A stretch of 34,745 nucleotides of DNA from Bacteroidales bacterium (lineage in GTDB: Bacteria > Bacteroidota > Bacteroidia > Bacteroidales > F082). The notes under the pieces were generated by a model that was not told the origin of the DNA, ran no database searches, and saw only the letters and a list, made by a program, of their open reading frames with translations. Shown in pieces: positions 1 to 7,543 of the stretch; the stretch's first letter is position 1, and each line of letters opens with the position of its first letter. Made by a program: the position numbers and the translations under genes. Where the stretch lies: positions 1-34,745 of the forward strand of contig JAFZDU010000054.1 of the NCBI GenBank assembly GCA_017561025.1, in the 5' to 3' direction.

Positions 1-75
1 GGATTTGTTATATTGAATAATATATTGTTCATAATATAGGATTTTGTATATTAACAAATAAAATGTTATTTGTTG

Positions 76-107
76 CAAAGATAAGATTTAATCGTTTAAA
101 TAACAAA
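76..107 (-). promoter_or_regulatory. Bacteroidota-type promoter, leftward
   Basis: Read on the minus strand, TTTG (107-104) is followed after 20 nt by TATCTTTG (83-76). This fits the Bacteroidota primary sigma factor consensus of TTTG at -33 and TAnnTTTG at -7. It would drive a gene lying to the left of the window. Confidence 0.6.
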
Positions 108-193
108 TAAACAGCGAAAAATATTTGTTATTTAGCTGTTATCTTCTTTTGCCTCAATGAGAGATGAATAACAACGTCAATTTTTACAAGGCT

Positions 194-214
194 AAAGTCG
201 CAGTGCGATTTTTT
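194..214 (+). terminator. Weak terminator-like hairpin
   Basis: The arms AAAGTCGC and GCGATTTT (one G-U pair) enclose a 3-nt loop and run into T residues. No gene upstream within the window would use it, so it may be fortuitous or may end a short untranslated transcript. Confidence 0.3.
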
Positions 215-323
215 ATATTATTTCTAACTTCAACTGTATCAGTATGATAATAATTGTTGAAAAAAATTCAATTTTTACTGAATTTTTGTAACACTTTAGT
301 TATATATAAGTAATAAAAATAAT

Positions 324-355
324 GGACAATGTCTGTTGACTGTTGTCCGTTGACT
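324..355. repeat. Degenerate heptamer array before the Fib_succ gene
   Basis: Four consecutive 7-nt units can be read: GGACAAT, GTCTGTT, GACTGTT, GTCCGTT, followed by a partial GACT. The outer parts GGACAA and TTGTCC could also pair as a hairpin. The array ends 13 nt before the ATG at 369. A similar array, also ending in GACTGTT and a GTC unit, lies at 24712-24746. Confidence 0.55.
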
Positions 356-368
356 AAAAAAAGCAAAT

Positions 369-911
369 ATGAACCACGAATACATTGATTTAGGATTGCC
401 AAGCGGCGTGAAATGGGCGGCTTGCAACATCGGCGCAAATTCTCCAGAGGAAATCGGCGACTATTTCGCTTGGGGCGAGATAAAACCAAAAGAAAATTAT
501 TGCCTAGAGAACAGTCTGACTCATGAAAAGAATATTGCGACAAGCAAGAACAGGCTGTGGAATATTTCTGGCAAACCGAAATATGACGCTGCCACTGCCA
601 ACTGGGGCGAGGAGTGGAGAATGCCGACAAAAGACGAGATGTTGGAACTGATAACCTTTTGTGAGTTGGAAAAGGACGTGATGCTGAATGGAAAACAAGG
701 ACTTAAGATCATAGGACCTAACGGCAATAGCATCTTCCTTCCGCACAACAGTGTGGCTTTTGAGAAAATGTTCCTTGAAAAGACATACTGCAATTATTGG
801 ACATCATCAGCGATGGCAGGCGTTTTTCTTTCATTTCGATTAGAAGCTTTAAGGGTAGTCCCGACAAGCCGTGCCTTTGGTTATGGGGTAAGAGCGGTGA
901 GGAAAAATTGA
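369..911 (+). CDS. Fib_succ_major paralogous-domain protein, no signal peptide
   Basis: This 180-aa protein consists almost entirely of one domain of the Fibrobacter succinogenes major paralogous family. The opening YIDLGLPSGVKWAACN, the AWGE motif, the WRMPTKDEM motif, the IIGPNGNSIFLP motif and the closing aromatic/Arg-rich VRAVRKN are typical. Such domains are common in Bacteroidales surface proteins and their function is unknown. An in-frame TGA at 351-353 blocks any upstream extension, so the protein really lacks a signal peptide, unlike the two-domain lipoprotein at 30399-31829. It may be cytoplasmic, a truncated relic or a single-domain cassette. A hairpin terminator follows at 976-1033. 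Confidence 0.8.
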   Translation: MNHEYIDLGLPSGVKWAACNIGANSPEEIGDYFAWGEIKPKENYCLENSLTHEKNIATSKNRLWNISGKPKYDAATANWGEEWRMPTKDEMLELITFCELEKDVMLNGKQGLKIIGPNGNSIFLPHNSVAFEKMFLEKTYCNYWTSSAMAGVFLSFRLEALRVVPTSRAFGYGVRAVRKN

Positions 912-912
912 A

Positions 913-940
913 AGTCAGCTATCAGCTATCAGCAGTCAGT
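913..940. repeat. Degenerate heptamer array
   Basis: Four units of exactly 7 nt follow the stop codon: AGTCAGC, TATCAGC, TATCAGC, AGTCAGT. It is one of five such arrays in the window, all of them intergenic. Confidence 0.6.
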
Positions 941-947
941 ATTGTAG

Positions 948-967
948 GGATGCGATTCATCGCGTCC
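948..967. repeat. Palindromic dispersed-repeat hairpin
   Basis: The arms GGATGCGAT and ATCGCGTCC, with a 2-nt loop and one G-U pair, form a strong hairpin. The flanking words ATTGTAGGGATG and ATTGTAGAGACG show two adjacent copies of the same short unit, one folding on itself and the other supplying the left arm of the terminator at 976-1033. Confidence 0.5.
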
Positions 968-975
968 AATATTGT

Positions 976-1033
976 AGAGACGTGTCAACAATACCTATGA
1001 AATAAAAAATGATTGTTGAGGTGTCTCTTTTTT
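976..1033 (+). terminator. Terminator of the Fib_succ gene, built from a repeat
   Basis: The left arm at 976-992 (AGAGACGTGTCAACAAT) pairs with 1012-1028 across a 19-nt loop, with mismatches only in the central GTG/ACC triplet. A T-run at 1028-1033 follows. The word GAGACGTGTCAA recurs in the terminator at 2555-2580. Confidence 0.6.
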
Positions 1034-1121
1034 AAAAAAGCAAAATAATTTTTAATTTTTTGTCAAGTTTTGCTGCTTATCTATTATATATAGTAACGAC
1101 AATTGGTCTTAAAAAGTAAAT

Positions 1122-1316
1122 ATGAAACAATTGGATAAAATTACAGACGAAAGTGTAATAAATGGTTATACCACTCTCGATGGCGACGAGGGATATATGG
1201 AATGTCATAGTCATCCGCCGGTGGTTCAATGTTTTCCGGCAAACACTTTAAAAATGAATGAAGAGCATATGAAGAAACTGCTCAACGAATATCAGAAATT
1301 ATTTCATAAGGAATAA
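1122..1316 (+). CDS. Small hypothetical protein (64 aa)
   Basis: The product is an unrecognised, hydrophilic, probably cytoplasmic 64-aa protein with an acidic N-terminal half (DGDEGYME), a His/Cys-containing centre (ECHSHPPVVQC) and a Lys-rich helical C-terminus (MKKLLNEYQKLF). It has no signal peptide. Support for a real gene comes from its isolation between two terminators: the hairpin at 1317-1355 begins right after its TAA. The ECHSHPP...C cluster could bind metal, which is speculation. No good -33/-7 promoter was found upstream. Confidence 0.5.
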   Translation: MKQLDKITDESVINGYTTLDGDEGYMECHSHPPVVQCFPANTLKMNEEHMKKLLNEYQKLFHKE

Positions 1317-1355
1317 AAAACAATCTCGTCTAGAAATTCTAGGCGAGATTGTTTT
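1317..1355 (+). terminator. Strong intrinsic terminator
   Basis: A stem of about 15 bp (AACAATCTCGTCTAGA paired with TCTAGGCGAGATTGTT, one G-U pair) has a very short loop and ends in TTTT. It follows the 64-aa gene immediately. The A-run on the other side could make it bidirectional. Confidence 0.8.
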
Positions 1356-1433
1356 GCAATAATACAATGATATGTTAAAGAATTTTAAGGAAAAATGTTA
1401 ATAAATTCCATCAATATGAAAAATAATGAAAAT

Positions 1434-1449
1434 GTTAATGATTATTAAC
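1434..1449. promoter_or_regulatory. Possible operator: GTTAAT-4-ATTAAC palindrome
   Basis: GTTAAT and ATTAAC are perfect inverted repeats separated by GATT. They lie 8 nt upstream of the -33 element of the DUF1016 gene, a typical place for a regulator. AATGTTAAT also occurs about 40 nt further upstream. No binding protein is identified. Confidence 0.35.
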
Positions 1450-1457
1450 TAAAAATA

Positions 1458-1489
1458 TTTGGAAACCAATATGTAAGGATTTAGTTTTG
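1458..1489 (+). promoter_or_regulatory. Promoter of the DUF1016 gene
   Basis: TTTG (1458-1461), a 20-nt spacer and TAGTTTTG (1482-1489) match the Bacteroidota consensus closely. Transcription would start roughly 7 nt downstream, leaving a leader of about 20 nt before the ATG at 1515. The same -7 octamer TAGTTTTG precedes both other DUF1016 loci in this window. Confidence 0.7.
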
Positions 1490-1514
1490 CAGGGAGAAGC
1501 AAATAAATATTTTT

Positions 1515-2549
1515 ATGAAACAAATAAAGAAAGAAAAAGAGAAAGGCTACAATAACTTAGTCAGCGAAATCGGGGAATTATTAAAAGAATCTAGAAACAG
1601 ATATGCGGTTGCAACAAATACTATTTTAGTTAAAACATATTGGCATATCGGACGATATATTGTACTTTACGAACAAAATGGAGAAAGTAAAGCAATATAT
1701 GGAGATGAATTGATAAATCGTCTCTCTACTGATTTGCGACAAAAATTCGGAAGAGGTTTCAGCAGGAGCAACTTGTTTATGATAAGACAATTTTATCTGA
1801 AATTTCCAAAAATCCAGACAATGTCTGAACTTTTATCATGGAGTCATTATGTTGAATTGCTTAAACTTGATGATGTTCTTGAAATGAAATTTTACGCAAA
1901 ACAATGTGAAAACGAACATTGGAGTGTTCGAAAATTAAAACGCCAGCGAGACAGCATGCTCTTTCACAGACTTGCTATCGGGAAAGATAAAAAAGATATT
2001 GAAAAACTAGCAAATCAAGGTTATGATATCACAAAACCAGAAGATATACTTCGTGACCCATATATATTAGAATTTACAAAACTAAATACATTGCCAGAAA
2101 TAAAGGAAGATGATGTAGAAAAAGCACTCATCAGCAATCTTGAATCATTTCTATTAGAACTAGGCTATGGTTTTGCATTTGTCGGTCGTCAATATCGTAT
2201 TAGCATAGCTGGAAGACATCTTTATATTGACCTTGTTTTTTACCATCGCATACTCAAATGCTTTGTCCTTATAGATTTAAAGCGTGGTGAAATTCAACAT
2301 GAGGACATAGGACAGATGAATCTTTATCTTAATTATTTCAAAACAGAAGAAAATGTAAATGACGACAATGAACCAATAGGCATCGTATTAGGTTCTTTAA
2401 AAAATAAAATAATGATGGAATACGCATTACAAGGTATTACTAATCAACTATTTGTTGCACGATACCAATTATATCTTCCTAAAAGAGAAGAATTACAAGC
2501 ACAGTTGGATAAAGTATTATCGATGAATAAGATTGAAGATGAAAAATAA
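1515..2549 (+). CDS. DUF1016 / YhcG-type PDDEXK nuclease
   Basis: A full-length 344-aa member of the DUF1016 family. The N-terminal winged-helix-like DUF1016_N region (about 15-170) holds the typical KFGRGFSRSNLFMIRQFY and LSWSHYVELL motifs. The C-terminal YhcG-type PDDEXK nuclease fold (about 180-335) shows the catalytic pattern D239 (YIDLVFY), D254-x-K256 (IDLKRG) and Q267 (GQMNLYLNYF). The usual E of ExK is D here, which the superfamily tolerates. The C-terminal LPKREELQAQLDKV helix is family-typical. These proteins occur in accessory and defence regions; the cellular role is unsettled. It is transcribed alone and ends at a shared hairpin. It is one of three DUF1016 loci in the window. Confidence 0.9.
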   Translation: MKQIKKEKEKGYNNLVSEIGELLKESRNRYAVATNTILVKTYWHIGRYIVLYEQNGESKAIYGDELINRLSTDLRQKFGRGFSRSNLFMIRQFYLKFPKIQTMSELLSWSHYVELLKLDDVLEMKFYAKQCENEHWSVRKLKRQRDSMLFHRLAIGKDKKDIEKLANQGYDITKPEDILRDPYILEFTKLNTLPEIKEDDVEKALISNLESFLLELGYGFAFVGRQYRISIAGRHLYIDLVFYHRILKCFVLIDLKRGEIQHEDIGQMNLYLNYFKTEENVNDDNEPIGIVLGSLKNKIMMEYALQGITNQLFVARYQLYLPKREELQAQLDKVLSMNKIEDEK

Positions 2550-2580
2550 AAAAAGAGACGTGTCAAAATTGACACGCCTC
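2542..2580. terminator. Shared hairpin between convergent genes
   Basis: GAGACGTGTCAA (2555-2566) pairs with TTGACACGCCTC (2569-2580) with one mismatch and a 2-nt loop. On the minus strand it is followed by a long T-run (2554-2542), so it best terminates the leftward S9 peptidase transcript. It also lies just past the DUF1016 stop codon. Confidence 0.7.
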
Positions 2581-2583
2581 TTC

Positions 2584-2611
2584 AATTATGAATTATGCAT
2601 TATGAATTACT
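2584..2611. repeat. Heptamer repeat AATTATG
   Basis: AATTATG, AATTATG, CATTATG and a degenerate AATTACT run in 7-nt register. The last unit overlaps the end of the S9 peptidase gene. It belongs with the other intergenic heptamer arrays. Confidence 0.5.
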
Positions 2612-4682
2612 TCAAGTATTTATCCAACCAGTTGAAGAATCTTCTTTGCCATAAGATTCCGTTCTGTGCCTGGAGTACCCAGTGGTTTTCATCTGGGAAG
2701 TATAAGAACTCTGCTGGGATGCCTCTCAACACTGCTGCGTTGTATGCCTGCATGCCTTGTGTGAAGCAGATTCTGTAGTCCTCAGCTCCGTGTACGACCA
2801 TGATAGGCGCGGTCCATTTGTCAACGAATTTATGTGGCGAGTTGGCGTATGACCATTGTACTACCGGATTGTCCTTGTCCCAATAAGGTCCGCCTAAGTC
2901 CCAGTTGACAAACCACATCTCTTCTGTTTCAAGATATTGTGACTCGAAGTTGAACATGCCGTCGTGTGCTATCAATGCCTTGAAGCGTCCTTCGTGATGT
3001 CCTGCGAGCCAGAATACTGAGAAGCCGCCGAAGCTTGCGCCTACAGCGCCGAGTCTTTCTTCATCAACGAATGGTTCTTTTGCGATGGCGTCGATGGCTG
3101 AGAGATAATCCTTCATACATTGTCCGCCGTAGTCGCCGCTGATGGCTTCACACCATTCCTGACCGAATCCTGGGAGACCTCTTCTGTTTGGAGCCACTAC
3201 GATATAGTCGTTCGCTGCCATCATCTGGAAGTTCCAGCGATATGACCAGAACTGACTTACTGTGCTTTGAGGACCGCCTTCGCAGAAGAGAAGAGCTGGA
3301 TATTTCTTGTTCTTGTCGAAGTGAGGAGGGTAGATGACCCATACCAACATTCTCTTGCCGTCGGTTGTCTCAACCCAGCGTTCTTCAACGTTGCCCATTG
3401 TGAGTTGGTTGAAGATGTTGTCGTTGACTTTAGTGAGTTGTCTTGCTTCGCCGCTCTGTGGATCAACGATGTATAACTCTGTAGCGTGCGACATCGACTG
3501 ACGTCCAGCGATGAGTTTGTCGCCTGCCCATGCGATAGAGATATAATTATGTTTGCCTTCTGTTATCTTTCTGATAGAACCTGTTGCGAGGCTGAGAGCA
3601 TAAATCTGCTCTGTAGCGTTACGGTCGCTGATGAAATAGATTGTCTGACCGTCGGCAGCCCATAAGAGGTTGGTGGCGTTTTGGTCAAAGCCAACAGAAT
3701 AGTCTTTCTTTTCGCCTGTCTTTAAATCCATTACGAAGAGACGTTGTTTGTCAGCTTCGTAACCATCACGTTCCATGCTTTCCCAAGCTATCTTGTCGCC
3801 TTGTGGAGAAACGACGACATTCATGTCGTAACCCATCATGCCTTCTGTGAGGTTGATGCATTCTCCTGTTGGAATGTTGTATTGATAAATATCAGTGTTT
3901 GTTGATGTTGCATATTCTTTGCCAACTTTCTTTCTACATGAATAGAGGATGTTTTGTCCGTCATTAGTCCATGTCACTTGTTCGAGGCCGCCCCATGGTC
4001 TTACTGGTGCTTCCCACATTTCACCTTCCATAATATCTAAGGTGTTCTTGCCATTGTCGGCAGTGATGAAGATATGTCCGTAGGTGTCAACCCATTGATC
4101 CCAGTGACGATACATCAAGTCGTTGTTGATTCTTCCTGAAGAAAGCTGGAGGTCAGGGTAGATGTCGGCGACATTGTCTTTAAGTTTCACTTCAGCGGTA
4201 TAAAGAAGCTGTGATTCGTCAGGAGAATACTCGAAGCCGCCGATGCCGCCTTCCACGAATGACACTTGTTTTCTTCCGCTGCCGTCAGGATTCATTTCCC
4301 ATACTTGCATGTCGCCGCTTGCTGCGCTCATGAAGAGAATCTTGCTTCCGTCGTTGTTCCATGTCGGGCTATATTCGCTAGCAAATGATTGGGTGATACA
4401 TCTGTTGTTGTTGCCGTCGATGTCGATGATGTAGATGTCGGTCTTGCTTCTGTTTTCTGGAATGATGAAATAGGTGAGGTTGTAAACTACTGATTTTCCG
4501 TCAGGAGACACAGCGTATTCACCGATACGGTTCATCGACCACATCACTTCAGGAGTCATGATGTCTGACTCGATGACGATGTCTTGAGGTGGAGTGTAAG
4601 TCGCTGCTTTCTCATTAGTTGGCTTTCCGCATGAAGCCATAAACAAAGCAGCTAATGCAATGATAAAAATGTTTTTTCTCAT
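2607..4682 (-). CDS. dpp5: S9 prolyl oligopeptidase-family peptidase, DPP5-like lipoprotein
   Basis: A 691-aa serine peptidase of family S9. Its N-terminal signal ends in a lipobox (FMASC), so it should be a periplasmic or surface lipoprotein. An N-terminal beta-propeller of PD40-type repeats (YAVSPDGKSVVYN, YSPTWNNDGSKILF, FEYSPDESQLLY, about 45-420) is followed by an alpha/beta-hydrolase domain. The triad is S550 (GASFGG), D635 (HGAEDYRI) and H667 (DENHW). Spacing and length agree with the Porphyromonas dipeptidyl peptidase 5 group, which removes dipeptides after hydrophobic residues, but DPP5 specificity is inferred; another S9 acylaminoacyl or dipeptidyl peptidase is possible. It lies 85 nt downstream of the ZIP gene with no clear promoter of its own. 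Confidence 0.9.
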   Translation of the reverse strand: MRKNIFIIALAALFMASCGKPTNEKAATYTPPQDIVIESDIMTPEVMWSMNRIGEYAVSPDGKSVVYNLTYFIIPENRSKTDIYIIDIDGNNNRCITQSFASEYSPTWNNDGSKILFMSAASGDMQVWEMNPDGSGRKQVSFVEGGIGGFEYSPDESQLLYTAEVKLKDNVADIYPDLQLSSGRINNDLMYRHWDQWVDTYGHIFITADNGKNTLDIMEGEMWEAPVRPWGGLEQVTWTNDGQNILYSCRKKVGKEYATSTNTDIYQYNIPTGECINLTEGMMGYDMNVVVSPQGDKIAWESMERDGYEADKQRLFVMDLKTGEKKDYSVGFDQNATNLLWAADGQTIYFISDRNATEQIYALSLATGSIRKITEGKHNYISIAWAGDKLIAGRQSMSHATELYIVDPQSGEARQLTKVNDNIFNQLTMGNVEERWVETTDGKRMLVWVIYPPHFDKNKKYPALLFCEGGPQSTVSQFWSYRWNFQMMAANDYIVVAPNRRGLPGFGQEWCEAISGDYGGQCMKDYLSAIDAIAKEPFVDEERLGAVGASFGGFSVFWLAGHHEGRFKALIAHDGMFNFESQYLETEEMWFVNWDLGGPYWDKDNPVVQWSYANSPHKFVDKWTAPIMVVHGAEDYRICFTQGMQAYNAAVLRGIPAEFLYFPDENHWVLQAQNGILWQRRFFNWLDKYLK

Positions 4683-4767
4683 AATGATGTTGGTTTGATT
4701 TAACTTACAATTTTATGTGTATTTAATCTGATTTAATGGTTATACTATTTGATATTTATAAAATTTA

Positions 4768-5559
4768 TCATCCTAAAGCCACATCAAGAATCATCATGAT
4801 GATAAATCCTATCATGAAGCCCCATGTGCCAGTATGTGGATTTTCGCTAAGATTAGCATCAGGGATAAGGTCTTCTGCCACTACGAACAACATAGCACCG
4901 GCGGAGAAGGCGAGGAGCCAAGGCTGCAACACTATCAGATGAGAGGCCAGGAAGAATCCTACTATTGCTGAAATAGGTTCTACCACACCACTGCCCATGC
5001 CGAAAAGAAATGCCTTTCTGCTGCTTCCTGTCACTTGCTTCATCGGTAAAGATATGGCAGCTCCTTCAGGAAAGTTCTGTATGCCAATACCTATTGCCAG
5101 ACCTAATGCTGAAATATATGCAGCAGTATCACCTGCTACAGCAGCAGCTCCGAAGGCAAAACCAACAGCCAAGCCTTCTGGTACATTATGAAGTGTGACA
5201 GCAAAAAACAGTTTCATCGACTTGGAGAAATGAGAACGAGGTCCTTCTTCCTGATGTGTACCGTTGTGCATATGCGGAACTATCTTATCCAACAATGCAA
5301 GCAATAGACCACCTATTATAATACTAGTAGCTGCCGGAAACCAAGCGAACTTACCAAAAGTGACTTCAGACATGTCAATGGATGGTATGATCAGCGACCA
5401 TATCGAGGCAGCAACCATGATGCCACCGGCTAATCCCAACAACATGGAATTAACACTCTGGGAGATGTCCTTCTTGAAAAAGAATACCAATGACGCACCC
5501 AATGTCGTCATTATAAATATAATAGAAAAACCTATAATCGTTATCAATGTATTACTCAT
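4768..5559 (-). CDS. ZIP-family divalent metal transporter (GufA/ZupT-like)
   Basis: A 263-aa inner-membrane protein with about eight hydrophobic segments. The two signature helices of the ZIP family carry the metal-binding motifs HNVPEGLAVG (about residue 125) and QNFPEGAA (about 161), with a further VVEP and AEDLIPD in later helices. A His-rich stretch (PHMHNGTHQ) sits in the cytoplasmic loop before them, as is usual for ZIPs. The family imports Zn2+ and sometimes Fe2+ or Mn2+; the substrate cannot be told here. It is transcribed leftward, 61 nt after the MarC gene, probably in the same transcript. No Zur or Fur box was recognised. Confidence 0.9.
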   Translation of the reverse strand: MSNTLITIIGFSIIFIMTTLGASLVFFFKKDISQSVNSMLLGLAGGIMVAASIWSLIIPSIDMSEVTFGKFAWFPAATSIIIGGLLLALLDKIVPHMHNGTHQEEGPRSHFSKSMKLFFAVTLHNVPEGLAVGFAFGAAAVAGDTAAYISALGLAIGIGIQNFPEGAAISLPMKQVTGSSRKAFLFGMGSGVVEPISAIVGFFLASHLIVLQPWLLAFSAGAMLFVVAEDLIPDANLSENPHTGTWGFMIGFIIMMILDVALG

Positions 5560-5620
5560 GTCAATTACCAGATTATTCAGACTAATTATAGATATTTATC
5601 TTACATATTAACACATTACA

Positions 5621-6223
5621 TCAATTAGCCAACTCAGAAATCACGATTGACAAATTGCTTGCGAAAAGCTTAACTGCTAAAGCCAGCAAAATAACACCAA
5701 AGAACTTACGTAAGATAAAGATGATATCCTTGCCTAACCATTTTTCAATCTTACCAACAAAACGGATTACAATATATGCAAGAACAAGATTAAGTATAAG
5801 GCCTAACATAATGTTTACAACTGCATAATCAGCACGTAATGACAATAATGCTGTCAAGGCTCCTGGACCCGCAAGCAATGGAAACGCCACAGGGACCACC
5901 GATACATTAGAGCCTTGACTGTCGTATTTGATGATATCGAAACCGAGAACCATCTCTAATGCCAAGATGAAGATTACAAATGAACCTGCAACAGCAAAGG
6001 AAGCTACATCGATACTGAATAAGTCGAGGAGTCTGTCGCCTGCGTAAAAGAATGCAACGAACATCAAAAGAGCTATACCGCAGGCCTGACCAGCCTTGAT
6101 ATTCTTGTCGCCGCTTTTGAGACTTAAGAAAATAGGTATTGAACCTGTAACATCGATGATGACGAAAAGTACGATGAACGAACTTAATATCTGAACTAAA
6201 TTAATTTGTGATAAGAAACCCAT
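5621..6223 (-). CDS. MarC family (UPF0056) membrane protein
   Basis: A 200-aa integral membrane protein with six predicted helices. The opening LFVIIDVTGSIPIFLSL corresponds to the MarC pattern (…DP.G..P.F..L) and PVAFPLLAGPGAL is the second, central family motif. MarC proteins were once linked to multiple antibiotic resistance, but that link was not upheld and their function remains unknown; a transport role is plausible. It lies 24 nt downstream of the flippase gene, consistent with co-transcription. Confidence 0.88.
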   Translation of the reverse strand: MGFLSQINLVQILSSFIVLFVIIDVTGSIPIFLSLKSGDKNIKAGQACGIALLMFVAFFYAGDRLLDLFSIDVASFAVAGSFVIFILALEMVLGFDIIKYDSQGSNVSVVPVAFPLLAGPGALTALLSLRADYAVVNIMLGLILNLVLAYIVIRFVGKIEKWLGKDIIFILRKFFGVILLALAVKLFASNLSIVISELAN

Positions 6224-6247
6224 AACTTTATTGTTTTAAATTTATAA

Positions 6248-7543
6248 TCATGATTTAAAAAATTGTGACTTAAGGCTTTCAACCAAAGTCTTAAAATCGT
6301 TTAACGTAGGCAGAAGTTCCTTTGTTTTTATTCCATTCATTTTTTTGAATATTCTCCATTGATAGAATATGGTTCCAAAATATGTCAACGAAACAGAACT
6401 TCCTGCTCCTATGATTCCGTACGAAGGAATAAGTATTATTATTGATGGTATGGTTATCGCCAATCCAACCAAAGTTCCATACAGATTATATTGAGGCTTA
6501 TTGATTCCTGAGAAATAATGACTGAAAACCATATCTGCCGCCAAGAACACCATGCCAGGACTCAAAGTAATCAACACATCTTTTATCTCTGCAAACTCTT
6601 CAGTAAAAATCCATGCAAAAACAGCCTTAGGAATCAGACAGATAACAATCATGCACAAAGCAGTAAGAACAACAGCCAGCTTTAAGAAAGTCACTGTAAT
6701 AGCTGCAGCCTTATCTCTATCGTCCATATTGCTTATAGTCGAGAATTGAACCAAAGCAATGCTGTTTCCTATAAGCTTAGTAGCCTCAGAGACTTGTGTT
6801 CCAGAGGTATAGACTCCAACTTCAGCATCGCCAAAGACATTCTTGATGACGATATAGCTTATTCTCCTATTTATCATTGTCACCAATGTCGACAGCTGTA
6901 TCATACTTCCAAAACCTAACATCTCTTTTGCTGTGGCTAGTAGAGATTCCTTGCCTCTATCTTTGAAATAAGGGGTGATACAAATGAATCCGAATATGTT
7001 TACAATGAAATATCCAGTTATCAAGGAAAAGACAAATGCATCTGCATTACGTATGTCAAAGACGAAAATATACAATACCATAGACAGCAACTGTGTCATG
7101 AACTGAATGATAAACAGCATATTCTGCGTCCCAACTCTTTCTTTGCCAAGCAGGACATTCATATTGAAATTATGAAGGCTGTAGAGCAGAATCATAATTA
7201 TAATATGTATTCCATAACCTTCAGGCACAAAGCCATGATATATCTTCGGGAAGAAAGAATAGAGCAAGTAGAATACAAGACTGAAAAATGAAGTCACGAT
7301 GAAAATCCATGCATGAGAAAGTCGGTAGATTGTCGAGAACGATTTTCTAGGAGTGAAATATATAAGTCCACTGCCGGAAAGAAGCTCTACGGCTATAAGA
7401 AGAAGCGACACATCAACCAAAACAGTAGCTCCGATACCCCATGCTTCCTTACCTAAGAAATTTGTTCCAAACCATAAGGTAACAAAGCCGACCAAGGCAT
7501 TCAACAAACGAGTTCCAAATGTACCGAAAATCTTCTTTATCAT
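6248..7543 (-). CDS. Polysaccharide flippase, Wzx-like (MOP superfamily)
   Basis: A 431-aa polytopic membrane protein with about 12 hydrophobic segments. The N-terminus MIKKIFGTFGTRLLNALVGF, with its basic first residues and early helix, and the overall pattern are those of oligosaccharide/lipopolysaccharide flippases that move lipid-linked sugar units across the inner membrane. Its ATG directly abuts the TAA of the upstream formyltransferase-like gene (TAAATG), which implies translational coupling and a shared pathway, most likely surface-glycan assembly. The exact substrate is unknown. Confidence 0.85.
   Translation of the reverse strand: MIKKIFGTFGTRLLNALVGFVTLWFGTNFLGKEAWGIGATVLVDVSLLLIAVELLSGSGLIYFTPRKSFSTIYRLSHAWIFIVTSFFSLVFYLLYSFFPKIYHGFVPEGYGIHIIIMILLYSLHNFNMNVLLGKERVGTQNMLFIIQFMTQLLSMVLYIFVFDIRNADAFVFSLITGYFIVNIFGFICITPYFKDRGKESLLATAKEMLGFGSMIQLSTLVTMINRRISYIVIKNVFGDAEVGVYTSGTQVSEATKLIGNSIALVQFSTISNMDDRDKAAAITVTFLKLAVVLTALCMIVICLIPKAVFAWIFTEEFAEIKDVLITLSPGMVFLAADMVFSHYFSGINKPQYNLYGTLVGLAITIPSIIILIPSYGIIGAGSSVSLTYFGTIFYQWRIFKKMNGIKTKELLPTLNDFKTLVESLKSQFFKS

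Larger units (their letters stand above)
1..368. other. Intergenic leader region at window edge
   Basis: There is no credible coding sequence here. The region is AT-rich and holds a leftward promoter (76-107), a weak terminator-like hairpin (194-214) and, just before the next gene, a run of 7-nt degenerate repeats (324-355). A minus-strand open frame covering 268-630 is the shadow of the gene that starts at 369. Confidence 0.7.

Noticed and set aside
797-1000. A 67-codon plus-strand frame overlapping the Fib_succ gene end.
   Set aside because: Shifted frame of the real gene, running into non-coding repeats.
1515-2549. DUF1016 gene as part of a restriction-modification system.
   Set aside because: No methyltransferase or specificity subunit gene occurs nearby in the window.
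2533-2778. An 81-codon plus-strand frame over the end of the S9 peptidase gene.
   Set aside because: Its start is made of the AATTATG heptamer repeat and the rest is antisense to the conserved catalytic end of the peptidase.
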